The translations under genes and the position numbers were made by a program. A DNA stretch of 64,000 bases from Candidatus Aalborgicola bjergmarkensis (GTDB lineage Bacteria > Pseudomonadota > Gammaproteobacteria > Burkholderiales > Burkholderiaceae_C). Of this stretch, positions 41,044 through 48,502 are shown one piece after another (position 1 is the stretch's first letter; each line of letters begins with the position of its first letter). Under the pieces are notes generated by a model. That model did no database searches. It worked only from the letters and a program-made list of their open reading frames with translations, and was not told where the DNA came from. Location: NCBI GenBank assembly GCA_016708725.1, contig JADJFE010000001.1, forward strand, positions 558,001-622,000. Reading direction: 5' to 3'.

Positions 41044-41506
41044 TAGGGGTACCGTGCAGCATGGGCGCGCCACGATGCGCGCGACCGTGCTGGTACGTGA
41101 TAAATGGGTGCCGCTTGTCCCTTTGGCCGACGACCCTGCCATTTTGAATGGTGGTGGTACGGAGGCTGGTGCGTTTTTTGCGCGTCGCAGCCGTGATCCT
41201 GCGCACGCCGCACGCCTGACCACTGCCAGAAAGAAATTGGGGCAGGCACTGGAAGCCACCCATGGGCCGTCTACGGGCCTGGTGGCTTTGCGTATGAAAG
41301 CGGGGCTTTCGCAAACAGAACTGGCCAAGCGCATGGGAACGCAACAGCCTAGCGTGGCGCGCTGGGAGCGCTCGCCAGAAAAAATGGGTTTTGAAACCAT
41401 TGAAGCCTGGGCCAATGCCCTGGGCATCGACACAATGGATGTCTGTGCAGCCATCAAGGCGCAACGTGGAGCCAGGAACACCGAGGAAACGCATGAAACC
41501 GCTTGA
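40964..41506 (+). CDS. XRE-family HTH protein, likely antitoxin/regulator
   Basis: 180 aa from ATG 40964 (ATG 40970 is equally possible). The N-terminal part (TGTEYQEFIDRGTVQHGRAT... VLVRDKWVPLVPLADDPAIL) has no known fold to me. Residues about 110-165 are a helix-turn-helix: LVALRMKAGLSQTELAKRMGTQQPSVARWERSPEKMGFETIEAWANALG. It overlaps the gene before and the one after, so the three form one operon. Probable operon repressor and antitoxin to the ParE-like protein. Confidence 0.8.
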   Translation: MHMIQITLPTGICATDTSGTEYQEFIDRGTVQHGRATMRATVLVRDKWVPLVPLADDPAILNGGGTEAGAFFARRSRDPAHAARLTTARKKLGQALEATHGPSTGLVALRMKAGLSQTELAKRMGTQQPSVARWERSPEKMGFETIEAWANALGIDTMDVCAAIKAQRGARNTEETHETA

Positions 41507-41933
41507 ACGCTGCAGCCTGCAATGTATTTATTGCGATGACATTCGGGCCGAGGCGCAGGGTAAAACCACCATAGTGGGCTGGCACACAGGCGAGCCTATC
41601 GGTTTGCCCGCAGAAGGGGCGCTGTTGATCCCCACACTGGGTATCGTGGGCATGCTGGCCATGCCGCTGGAATCAAAACATGAATCCATGAAGGTGGAGT
41701 TGTTGCAAGACCAGCATGTTTTGCAAAGCGTGGCCATGCCAGAACAGGCACTCCATGAGATGCAGGTGGATGAGGCACTGACCCTTGCTCCACTATTTGG
41801 GTATCAGGTTCATCAGGTTCGCATCGCCATCAAGATGAACAACCTGCAGGTGGCACAGCCTTGCGTGTTGCGTATGCGAGTAACCGTGGATGATGAAGAG
41901 GTCTATGGCAATGGGCTGCGTTTTACACGCTAG
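41493..41933 (+). CDS. Hypothetical protein, third gene of the ParE-like/XRE operon
   Basis: 146 aa from ATG 41493 with GAGG eight bases upstream, overlapping the XRE gene by 14 bp. Sequence begins MKPLERCSLQCIYCDDIRAEA; the CxxC and the compact all-beta look (TLGIVGMLAMPLESKHESMKVELLQDQHVLQ, VLRMRVTVDDEEVYGNGLRF) suggest a small beta-sandwich. It recalls DUF6941-type proteins, with low certainty. No function can be given. Its tight coupling to a toxin-antitoxin-like pair makes it a candidate third component. Confidence 0.7.
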   Translation: MKPLERCSLQCIYCDDIRAEAQGKTTIVGWHTGEPIGLPAEGALLIPTLGIVGMLAMPLESKHESMKVELLQDQHVLQSVAMPEQALHEMQVDEALTLAPLFGYQVHQVRIAIKMNNLQVAQPCVLRMRVTVDDEEVYGNGLRFTR

Positions 41934-41967
41934 CCATTACGCCCGAAACCGTGATACTCCTCATTCA

Positions 41968-42142
41968 ATAGCTGTCCCCGCACGTTCCATAAGCCTTGCA
42001 AGCCGATTTGCCCTGAAAAATACGCCATATACAAGCCTCCTGATCTTCTGGTGGGGTGTTGTGATGGGATGTGGGCGTGCAGGGGGGCAAAATAGGAATG
42101 AAATCTGGCTGTAGAGCCCATGGAATGAGCGGGGGCAGCTAT
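41968..42142 (+). repeat. 175-bp palindromic repeat, copy E
   Basis: Starts ATAGCTGTCCCCGCACGTT, ends GAGCGGGGGCAGCTAT; left flank CTCCTCATTCA. It separates the three-gene operon from the ATPase pair. Confidence 0.85.
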
Positions 42143-42183
42143 CAAAAACATACAAAATACGTTGCGCATGAAACAAAAATTTC

Positions 42184-42231
42184 GTTTTAAAACCTTTTTG
42201 TTTTAAAACGTTTCCGTATTAAAACAATATT
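42184..42231. promoter_or_regulatory. Three tandem 16-bp units with palindromic cores
   Basis: Units GTTTTAAAACCTTTTT, GTTTTAAAACGTTTCC and GTATTAAAACAATATT start exactly 16 bases apart (42184, 42200, 42216). The first two contain the perfect palindrome GTTTTAAAAC. The array ends 33 bp before the ATG of the ATPase gene, a good place for an operator recognised cooperatively by a dimeric regulator. The regulator is not identified. Confidence 0.65.
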
Positions 42232-42264
42232 GTTGTGCAGTCTGGATCATTGGAGGATGGACAC

Positions 42265-43443
42265 ATGACCGACTACCCATCAAAGAGCTATGGACGAAAC
42301 GCCGAAATTGCGAGCATTTTCAAAATGTTCGAGATCGGTAAGGACGTTTCGATGCCTGGCCCGCGCCGCCTTGGCAAGACCTTCGTGCTGGAACGGTTGG
42401 TCGATTCCGCATCGGCGGGAGGCTGGGCTGCAGTAAAAATCGAGGTCGCCGGTTGTCGTGACTCGCAAGCCTTCTTCCGCGAACTCTGCGACAAGATCGG
42501 CAGTCGACGCACGAATGGTGCCAATTTTCTGACGTGGATTCTGCAACGGTTGCACCAGGCAACGCAGCCGAGACAAGACCAACCAGGGCCGTGGTACCAA
42601 CCCTTTCTCTCGCACGACCACCAAACCTATTTCGAACGCCTGATCAAAGCCCTCAATGACGACTCGACGCAGCGTTGGGCCTTGCTGATCGACGAATTGC
42701 CGATCTTCCTGAAAGCACTGCACGACAAGGGCACCGACGGCATCGCCGCAGCGCGCGACTTCATGAATCTGACCAGTCGGCTGCGCGCCGACTATCAGCG
42801 TGTGCGCTGGATGATCACCGGGTCCATCGGTATTGAGCCGCTGGCCCGTGCTGGCAACTATATGGGTGTGCTCGCCAAGTTCAGCCCCTTCGCACTCGAA
42901 CCTTTGTCCAACGCGCAAAGCCGGGACCTGGTGCAAGACCTAGCCAAGGAAGGGCGTCTGATGCACCGGCAGCTCATCAACGACGCCGAAGCCGAGGCCA
43001 TCGTGCAGGCGGTCGGCTGGAACGCCGCTTACTACCTTGAAGCCCTCGCGAACAAATTGACCGGCGCGCCCGCCAACGACGCGGGCGCTGGCAGCGCGGT
43101 CGCGGCGGCAGTCGAGAACCTGTTGCAACCGGGCGAGCAAACGACCTTCGGCACCTGGGAGGAGCATCTGCGCAAGCATTACCAAGGCGCGGAGCGTTTG
43201 TTGGCGTTCTCCATCCTGGCCGCACTGGCGCTCCATCCGGGCGGACTGAATGCCAGCGGGCTGCTCACGGCGATTGGTCAAGCGACGGTCACCGAAGCGC
43301 AGCTGCGCCAAACACTGGATCGACTCGACGCGGACGGATTCGTCAGCCTGCGACGTGACGACGAAGACGACCCACATGTGTCTTTCCGCAATCTTCTCCT
43401 GCGCCGCTGGTGGCAGCGCTACCCACCCCACGAAACGCTCTGA
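42265..43443 (+). CDS. P-loop ATPase with C-terminal winged helix, first of a pair
   Basis: 392 aa. An ATPase of the archaeal-type AAA/STAND neighbourhood: KSYGRNAEIASIFKMFEIG, Walker A PGPRRLGKTFVL (about 31-42), Walker B RWALLIDELPIFLKAL, sensor-like WMITGSIGIEPL. A winged-helix region follows near the C-terminus (ALHPGGLNASGLLTAIGQATVTEAQLRQTLDRLDADGFVSLRRDD). ATG 42265 is chosen for GGAGG eight bases upstream; 42235 is an alternative. It lies 15 bp before the second ATPase. Function not known; the pairing suggests a sensor/effector couple. Confidence 0.8.
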   Translation: MTDYPSKSYGRNAEIASIFKMFEIGKDVSMPGPRRLGKTFVLERLVDSASAGGWAAVKIEVAGCRDSQAFFRELCDKIGSRRTNGANFLTWILQRLHQATQPRQDQPGPWYQPFLSHDHQTYFERLIKALNDDSTQRWALLIDELPIFLKALHDKGTDGIAAARDFMNLTSRLRADYQRVRWMITGSIGIEPLARAGNYMGVLAKFSPFALEPLSNAQSRDLVQDLAKEGRLMHRQLINDAEAEAIVQAVGWNAAYYLEALANKLTGAPANDAGAGSAVAAAVENLLQPGEQTTFGTWEEHLRKHYQGAERLLAFSILAALALHPGGLNASGLLTAIGQATVTEAQLRQTLDRLDADGFVSLRRDDEDDPHVSFRNLLLRRWWQRYPPHETL

Positions 43444-43458
43444 CCCCTCCTTATCACC

Positions 43459-45782
43459 ATGGATATCAGTTACTTCAATCCGCGCGCGCAGAGCGAGGCG
43501 GACTTGCTTGCCAACTTTATCGCGCGCCAGAGCACGCTTGACTTTTTCCTGAGACAGTTGCAGCTGACAAAGGTGGACCGCGCCGCGAACCATTATCTGG
43601 TGGTCGCACCGCGCGGCTATGGCAAGACCTCCCTGTTGCGCCGGATCGCCATCGCCGTGCGCAACGACAGCGATTTACGCCAGCGCTTCATACCCTTGTC
43701 GTTCCGCGAAGAGCAGCATAACGTCATCAGTCTCGATGTTTTCTGGCGCAACTGCCTGCAATCGCTGCTCGAAGCGCGCGAAGACGAAGGCGCGCCCAAG
43801 GATGAAATCGACGTGCTCGATGCCGCATGGGACAGGTTCTTGCCGCGCAAGGGTCTCAAGCGCGAAGAGCAGGATGGCATTCCGGCGTGGGAGGAATTCC
43901 GCAGCCATTGCGAGCGGCTGCAGCGGCGACCACTGTTGTTGATCGACAATCTCGACAGCCTGCTCGCCGGTCTGGAAACCAATCAGCAGTGGGCATTGCG
44001 CGCAACGCTTCAGCGGGACGACGGTCCCGTGCTGATTGCCGCCGCATCACGCTACCCCGAATCGACGCATGACCGGCAGGCCGCTTTCTTCGACTTCTTT
44101 CGCATCCACACGCTTGACCGCCTCAGCGACACTGAAGTCATGCATTGTCTGCGCCGCATGGCCACGCGCCGTGGCGAAGCCGGACGGGTTGTGCTGAATT
44201 TGCTCGACCGCGATCCTGGGCGCATCGTGGCGCTGAATACCTTGGCCGGTGGCAATCCGCGCACGCTCAGTGTTCTGTACAGCGTGCTGGAATCGCACCT
44301 GAGCACCGACATCCTGTCGCAATTGAGCGCCATGCTCGACACCTTTACCGGCTGGTATCAGGCGCGCACCGAAGAGCTGCCGCTGCAGGCACGTGCCGTA
44401 TTTGACGCACTGGCGCTGAACTGGGACCCGATCAGCGCCGCCCGACTCGCCGAAATCACCGGCCTGGAAACCACTGCCGTCAGCAGCCAGTTGTCACGCC
44501 TGGAAAAGGCGGGCTATGCCGAAGCGGTGTCGTTGAACCGCAGCGGGACGGGACGCAATGCCTACCAGGTCAGCGAACGTTTCTTCAACATCTGGTACCT
44601 GATGCGCAACGGACCACGCCGGGTGCAGCAAAGCATCCAGTTCCTGACCAAGTTCCTCCAATCGTGTTTCAGCACTGAAGAGCGGCAATCGATTGCACAG
44701 CGGCTGCTCAACAACGGCAGCCTCAGAGAACGATTGATCGGCCATGCCCGCATGCAGGCGAGCGGTGACGAGGGGAACAAGGAATACGCAGTGACGATTC
44801 AGCAACTGCTGAATACCGTCGATTGCGCCGGGGAGAACGATACCCAGACGATGGACGAGTCCGTTACGGAACTGTCGCCCGAAGCGATTGACCAGCTCAT
44901 CAAGCAATTGAGTCTTGACGCGGGGGCTGAAAACGCAGTGCCGTTGGCCACAGCGTTTATCAACAAGGGCATCACGCTGGCAAAACTTGGTCGGAGTGAG
45001 GAGGCTGTTGCCGCCTACGATGATGTGGTCGCGCGTTTTGGCGACGTCGGTGAACCGGCGCTGCGCGAGCGGGTCGCCAGGAAAAGGCACAGGGGGGAGG
45101 AGGGCAGGGGGGGGGCGCCCGGCCAGGGGGGCGGGCTGGGGGGGGGGGGGGGCGGGGGGGGGGGGGGGGGGGGGGGCCTCCACTCTACAAAGGCAACCTG
45201 CTGCTCGATTTCTGCGGCGATCCGTCAGGAGCCGTCACGGCCTATGAATCGGGTTTGTCGTTCAACGCACCACCGGGTTTTCAAGAGTTCTTTCATGCCA
45301 GCCTTGCTTATGCGCTTGCGTTGCACGGCGGTGATCCGGTGAAGGTTCGCGAGCACATTGGCGCGGCGCTGGCCGGTAGTGCAATTTTTCCAGCCGGGCG
45401 GCATTTATTGGGTGCGCTGGCAGGGGTGAATGAGGAGCGATGGCGCCGCCTCGATCACATTTTCACCCATATCGATCTGGCGCTTCAAGCCGACGATCCG
45501 AAACTATGGCCGAATTATCTAGACGAGTTGCAGAGCCTGTTGTGGTTCGTCATCGCGCGGGGCGACGGCGAGGAATTCCGCCGTCGGATGGAAGAGGCAC
45601 GGTATCCGCAACGCTACGCGCCGCTGTACCACGCCTTCGTTGCCGCGATCAACACAGAGGACCATCTGCTCAAGATCAACCCGGAAACCCGACAGATGGC
45701 TGTGCGGATTCATGTGGGCATAGCGCACCGGATCAGGCGCGGTGCCTTGCGTGGGGCAGGTGGTCAACCAGATGTGCCGTAA
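43459..45782 (+). pseudogene. P-loop ATPase with TPR tail, broken at a poly-G run
   Basis: The first ~540 residues are intact: MDISYFNPRAQSEADLLANF, Walker A VVAPRGYGKTSLLRR (about 49-63), Walker B PLLLIDNLDSLLAGL, a winged-helix part (ISAARLAEITGLETTAVSSQLSRLEKAGYAEAV), then a TPR (AFINKGITLAKLGRSEEAVAAYDDVVARFGD). After RERVARKR the frame enters a long G-rich tract. The protein resumes in another frame with LYKGNLLLDFCGDPSGAVTAYESGL and continues to 45782 (..FFHASLAYALALHGGD..). The missing part is probably more TPR units. The break looks artificial, so the gene may be intact in the organism. Confidence 0.8.
45092..45176. other. Anomalous G-rich tract
   Basis: 85 bases made almost only of G, including an uninterrupted G run of more than 20, inside a coding region of otherwise ordinary composition. 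Sequence before and after encodes TPR units in different frames. This is most simply explained as failed base calling or assembly across near-identical TPR repeats. Confidence 0.85.
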
Positions 45783-45945
45783 AAGCCGAATTCCAGCTCC
45801 GGCTGGTGCCCGCTGATGCGCTCCGCCAGCGCCTTGCCCGCGCCCGCGGGTCTGGCCAATGTAGGGAATGTTGGTGGGCGTGGCCGCTCGCAGGCCGGCC
45901 CAGAAGTTGGGTGTGCCGATATTGCTGCCCCTGGCGGTCAGGTTT
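45764..45945 (-). pseudogene. Fragment of a D-amino-acid dehydrogenase (dadA-like) 3' end
   Basis: On the minus strand, GTPNFWAGLRAATPTNIPYIGQTR reads like the substrate-domain strand of DadA-type flavoenzymes. After a jump of frame and a loss of about 18 residues, GKALAERISGHQPELEFGFY with a TGA stop gives the usual C-terminus. The middle (the ...NTGHGTLGWT... FAD motif) is gone. No upstream part is present. The fragment partly overlaps the end of the TPR ATPase frame. Confidence 0.65.
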
Positions 45946-45996
45946 TCGGGTTTATGTCAGACCTATCTTCCCCCTGGTGCAGATTGGCGGGTTGGG

Positions 45997-46494
45997 TCAG
46001 CTTTTTGGTTGAGATGGTTCGTGTGAACCGTCGGTGGTGGGTGCCGGTTCCAGTTTGGTTACAAGTTGCTTCATCACTTGGGCAATAGTGGAATACGGCG
46101 GAATTTTCGAAGGGTTTTGAACATCACACCAATCCTTAAAAAAAACGACAGGTGCAATGTCCATGTCTTGCATGGCCAAAGCCAGATAGGCTGATTTTTC
46201 GATATCGTTGGCAAAATTTCCGTCGGGTTCACCCTCAAAAACGGAGTGCATGCGCTTGGCATACGCCTCGACTTTGCGCTTTGTCGTTTTGTCCAGGGTG
46301 CTGATGGTTGCTTTTGCCATCACGATATTGTGGGCGGCGTTCAGGGACGACCAGACGGATCGCACCGTGGTGTAAGCGTACACCACAATGACCAACAGGA
46401 TTGCGTACCCGACCCACCATAACCAGCCGAAGTCTTTCAAAAACAGACAGGTTGGAATGACCCCGAGACCGACTACATTGAATATGAATTTCAC
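45997..46494 (-). CDS. Hypothetical membrane protein
   Basis: 165 aa. Two hydrophobic segments at the N-terminus (MKFIFNVVGLGVIPTCLFL and LWWVGYAILLVIVVYAYTTV), then a mainly helical cytoplasmic part (LNAAHNIVMAKATISTLDKTTKRKVEAYAKRMHSVFEGE...) and a Pro/Ser-rich end. I recognise no family. It lies downstream of cbbM on the same strand, 142 bp away, with a half repeat between them, so co-transcription is doubtful. Confidence 0.6.
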   Translation of the reverse strand: MKFIFNVVGLGVIPTCLFLKDFGWLWWVGYAILLVIVVYAYTTVRSVWSSLNAAHNIVMAKATISTLDKTTKRKVEAYAKRMHSVFEGEPDGNFANDIEKSAYLALAMQDMDIAPVVFFKDWCDVQNPSKIPPYSTIAQVMKQLVTKLEPAPTTDGSHEPSQPKS

Positions 46495-46586
46495 GCCCTT
46501 GGCACCTCATAGACCGCATGGCATTGCTTTTACCGGGGGCGCGAACTTCACCCCCGCCAGCCAGGTCCGCAGTATATGCAGGATTT

Positions 46587-46612
46587 ATAGCTGCTTGCGC
46601 ACGTTCCATGCG
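46587..46612. repeat. Half repeat downstream of cbbM
   Basis: ATAGCTGCTTGCGCACGTT followed by CCATGCG matches the outer end of the 176-bp element with CTTG replacing CCCC. The same variant is found at 48473. It sits 25 bp beyond the cbbM stop codon. Confidence 0.6.
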
Positions 46613-46636
46613 CCGTAGAGGCCAGTTTGTTACTTA

Positions 46637-48016
46637 TCAGCGGTGTGCGCCGATCTTGTCGCGCCAGCCGGGGAAGAGTTTGTCGGCATCGCCAGGGAAG
46701 GATTCAAAGGCGCGCGCAAACTCGCGGTGGCTTTTGGCCCATTCAATCGGGTCGGCCTTGGCCTTCCAGCATTCGTAGGCCTGGCGCAGGCTGCGCGCAC
46801 CCGCTGCGGGGGAGTCGATGTGGCCGTAGGAGCCGCCGCCTGCGGTGTTGATGACGTTGCCGTGGCCCAGGTTTTCAAAGAAGCCCGGCAGGCGCAGTGC
46901 GTTCATGCCGCCGGAGATGATGGGGGTGGTGGGTTTCATGCCGTACCACTCCTGGTGGTAGACGGGGCCGGTGTAGCTGTCGCGCTCGATGATGTAGGCA
47001 ATGGCGCGGTCATCCTTTTCGCCTTCCATCTTGCCGTACCCCATGGTGCCGACGTGGATACCCGAAGCACCTTGCAGACGGCTCATTTTCGCCAGCACGT
47101 AGGCGGTGTAGCCGCGCTTGGCGCTGGGGCTGGTGACGGCGCCGTGGCCGGCGCGGTGGTAGTGCAGGTACTGGTTCGAGAAGTTGCGCCGCGCTGTGGT
47201 CACCATGCCGGGGCCTCCGACATAACCATCGACCAGGAAGGCCACCTTGTCGGCGTCAGGGCCAAATTGTTCCAGAATGTATTCGCCGCGTGCGATCATT
47301 TCATAGTGGTCGTCGGCGGTGATGTTGGCCGAGAAGATTTTGGCCTCGCCCGTTTCGTCCATGGCGCGACGCATGGCGTCCACCACCAGCGGGATGGTCT
47401 TTTTCATCGGCGCAAAGACCTGGTTGCCCTGTGGTTCGTCGTTCTTGATGAAGTCGCCACCGAGCCAGAATTCGTAGGCTGCCCTGGCAAACGGCTCCGG
47501 GCGCAGACCCAGCTTGGGCTTGATGATGGTGCCGGCAATGTAGCCGCCGTCCTTGACCGGGCGACCCAGAACGCGCCACAGGTCAGAGATGTCCTTGGCC
47601 GGGCCGTCAAACAGCTGGACGGCGCGTGGTGGCATGTAAAAGTCGATGATCTTGGCGTGCTGGATGTCGCCCATGCCCTGGTTGTTGCCGATGACCAGCG
47701 TCAGGAAGCTGACCATCATCATGCGCCCGTCGGTGATATTGCGGTCGAACAAGTCGATGGGATAGGCAATGCGCATGTCCTCGGTGGACTCGTCGATGTA
47801 ATACACCAGCGCATCTACGCCCTTGGTGAACTCGTCGGTGGTGCTTACTTCGACATTGGTGCCGGTGGACGATTCGGCGGCAAAGTGCGCGGCCGCTTCC
47901 AGGTAGCCATAGCCAGCCTTGGGCATCATCTTGTAGGCGACCAGAATATGGCGTCCGCCTTGAATCAGGTCTTGTTCTTTGAGGCTCAGGTCAGCGTAGC
48001 GGTTGGATTGATCCAT
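46637..48016 (-). CDS. cbbM: Form II ribulose-1,5-bisphosphate carboxylase/oxygenase
   Basis: 459 aa, normal for form II RubisCO, the CO2-fixing enzyme of the Calvin cycle (a dimer of large subunits with no small subunit). Active-site blocks: GTIIKPKLGLRPEPF (catalytic Lys), GGDFIKNDEPQGNQ (the Lys that is carbamylated, with the Mg-binding Asp and Glu), HYHRAGHGAVTSP (loop with catalytic His), GTMGYGKMEGEKDD (mobile loop 6 Lys) and IISGGMNALRLPGFFENLGH. GGAG lies seven bases before the ATG. It is transcribed away from the CbbR-type binding palindrome. Form II suits high-CO2, low-O2 conditions. Confidence 0.98.
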   Translation of the reverse strand: MDQSNRYADLSLKEQDLIQGGRHILVAYKMMPKAGYGYLEAAAHFAAESSTGTNVEVSTTDEFTKGVDALVYYIDESTEDMRIAYPIDLFDRNITDGRMMMVSFLTLVIGNNQGMGDIQHAKIIDFYMPPRAVQLFDGPAKDISDLWRVLGRPVKDGGYIAGTIIKPKLGLRPEPFARAAYEFWLGGDFIKNDEPQGNQVFAPMKKTIPLVVDAMRRAMDETGEAKIFSANITADDHYEMIARGEYILEQFGPDADKVAFLVDGYVGGPGMVTTARRNFSNQYLHYHRAGHGAVTSPSAKRGYTAYVLAKMSRLQGASGIHVGTMGYGKMEGEKDDRAIAYIIERDSYTGPVYHQEWYGMKPTTPIISGGMNALRLPGFFENLGHGNVINTAGGGSYGHIDSPAAGARSLRQAYECWKAKADPIEWAKSHREFARAFESFPGDADKLFPGWRDKIGAHR

Positions 48017-48069
48017 GCAAATCTCCGGTGGTTGCGATAAGGTGGGGTGGACTATAAAGAAAAAGTCCC

Positions 48070-48110
48070 ATAAGAAAAAGTAAAATATTTTTATGAATTC
48101 ATAAGAAAAA
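48070..48110. promoter_or_regulatory. Putative CbbR operator upstream of cbbM
   Basis: ATAAGAAAAA occurs twice in direct order (48070-48079 and 48101-48110), and TTATGAATTCATAA (48091-48104) is a perfect palindrome. LysR-type regulators such as CbbR bind T-N11-A motifs with TNA-N7/8-TNA symmetry, which this fits. It lies 54-94 bp upstream of the cbbM start. Confidence 0.5.
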
Positions 48111-48212
48111 CTTTTGTTACGCGAAGTCTCTGGTAATTTCCATTCCCGCGAACAAAAGTAGACTAAAGTTGGTCAACTTTCATCTTCAAAAATCTTCAAA
48201 AGAGAGGTTTCC

Positions 48213-48449
48213 GTGGAAATGGTCAACATCTACGATGCCAAAACGCATTTGTCAAAATTGGTCGATCAGGCCGCAGCGGGTGTGGATGTCATTGTCAGCC
48301 GCAACAACAAGCCTATCGCCCGCATTACCCAGTTGGAGCAAGCCAAACGACGCATTGTCTTTGGGGTGCTGCAAGGCCAGGTGCAGGTTGCAACGGACTT
48401 TGATGCGCCACTACCCAATGACGTGCTGGCCGGATTTGAAGGGCGATGA
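48213..48449 (+). CDS. Phd/YefM-type antitoxin, apparently orphan
   Basis: 78 aa. MEMVNIYDAKTHLSKLVDQAAAG then VDVIVSRNNKPIARITQLEQ is the classic Phd/YefM antitoxin N-terminus; VFGVLQGQVQVATDFDAPLPNDVLAGFEGR is the disordered toxin-binding tail typical of partners of PIN toxins. The GTG at 48213 has AGAGAGG before it; ATG 48219 is an alternative. A PIN toxin normally overlaps the 3' end, but only 23 bp later a half repeat begins, then cbbR in the opposite direction. So the toxin is missing. It is inserted between cbbM and cbbR. Confidence 0.9.
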   Translation: MEMVNIYDAKTHLSKLVDQAAAGVDVIVSRNNKPIARITQLEQAKRRIVFGVLQGQVQVATDFDAPLPNDVLAGFEGR

Positions 48450-48472
48450 TGCGGGATAATGCTTCTATTCTG

Positions 48473-48498
48473 ATAGCTGCTTGCGCACGTTCCATGCG
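48473..48498. repeat. Half repeat between the orphan antitoxin and cbbR
   Basis: ATAGCTGCTTGCGCACGTT followed by CCATGCG, identical to the one downstream of cbbM. It stands where the toxin gene of the Phd pair would be expected, five bases before the cbbR stop codon. Confidence 0.6.
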
Positions 48499-48502
48499 GA
48501 TT

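Noticed and set aside
39461..42142. Interpretation of the repeats as integron attC sites
   Set aside because: No GTTRRRY/RYYYAAC core sites, the copies are longer than usual attC, no integrase is present, and cassettes point both ways.
42184..42231. CRISPR-like short regular repeats
   Set aside because: Units are 16 bp with no spacers; a tandem operator array is the simpler reading.
46643..48040. 465-codon plus-strand open frame opposite cbbM
   Set aside because: It is the mirror of a GC-rich RubisCO gene; composition is Val/Gly/His-rich with no domain, and cbbM is unmistakable.
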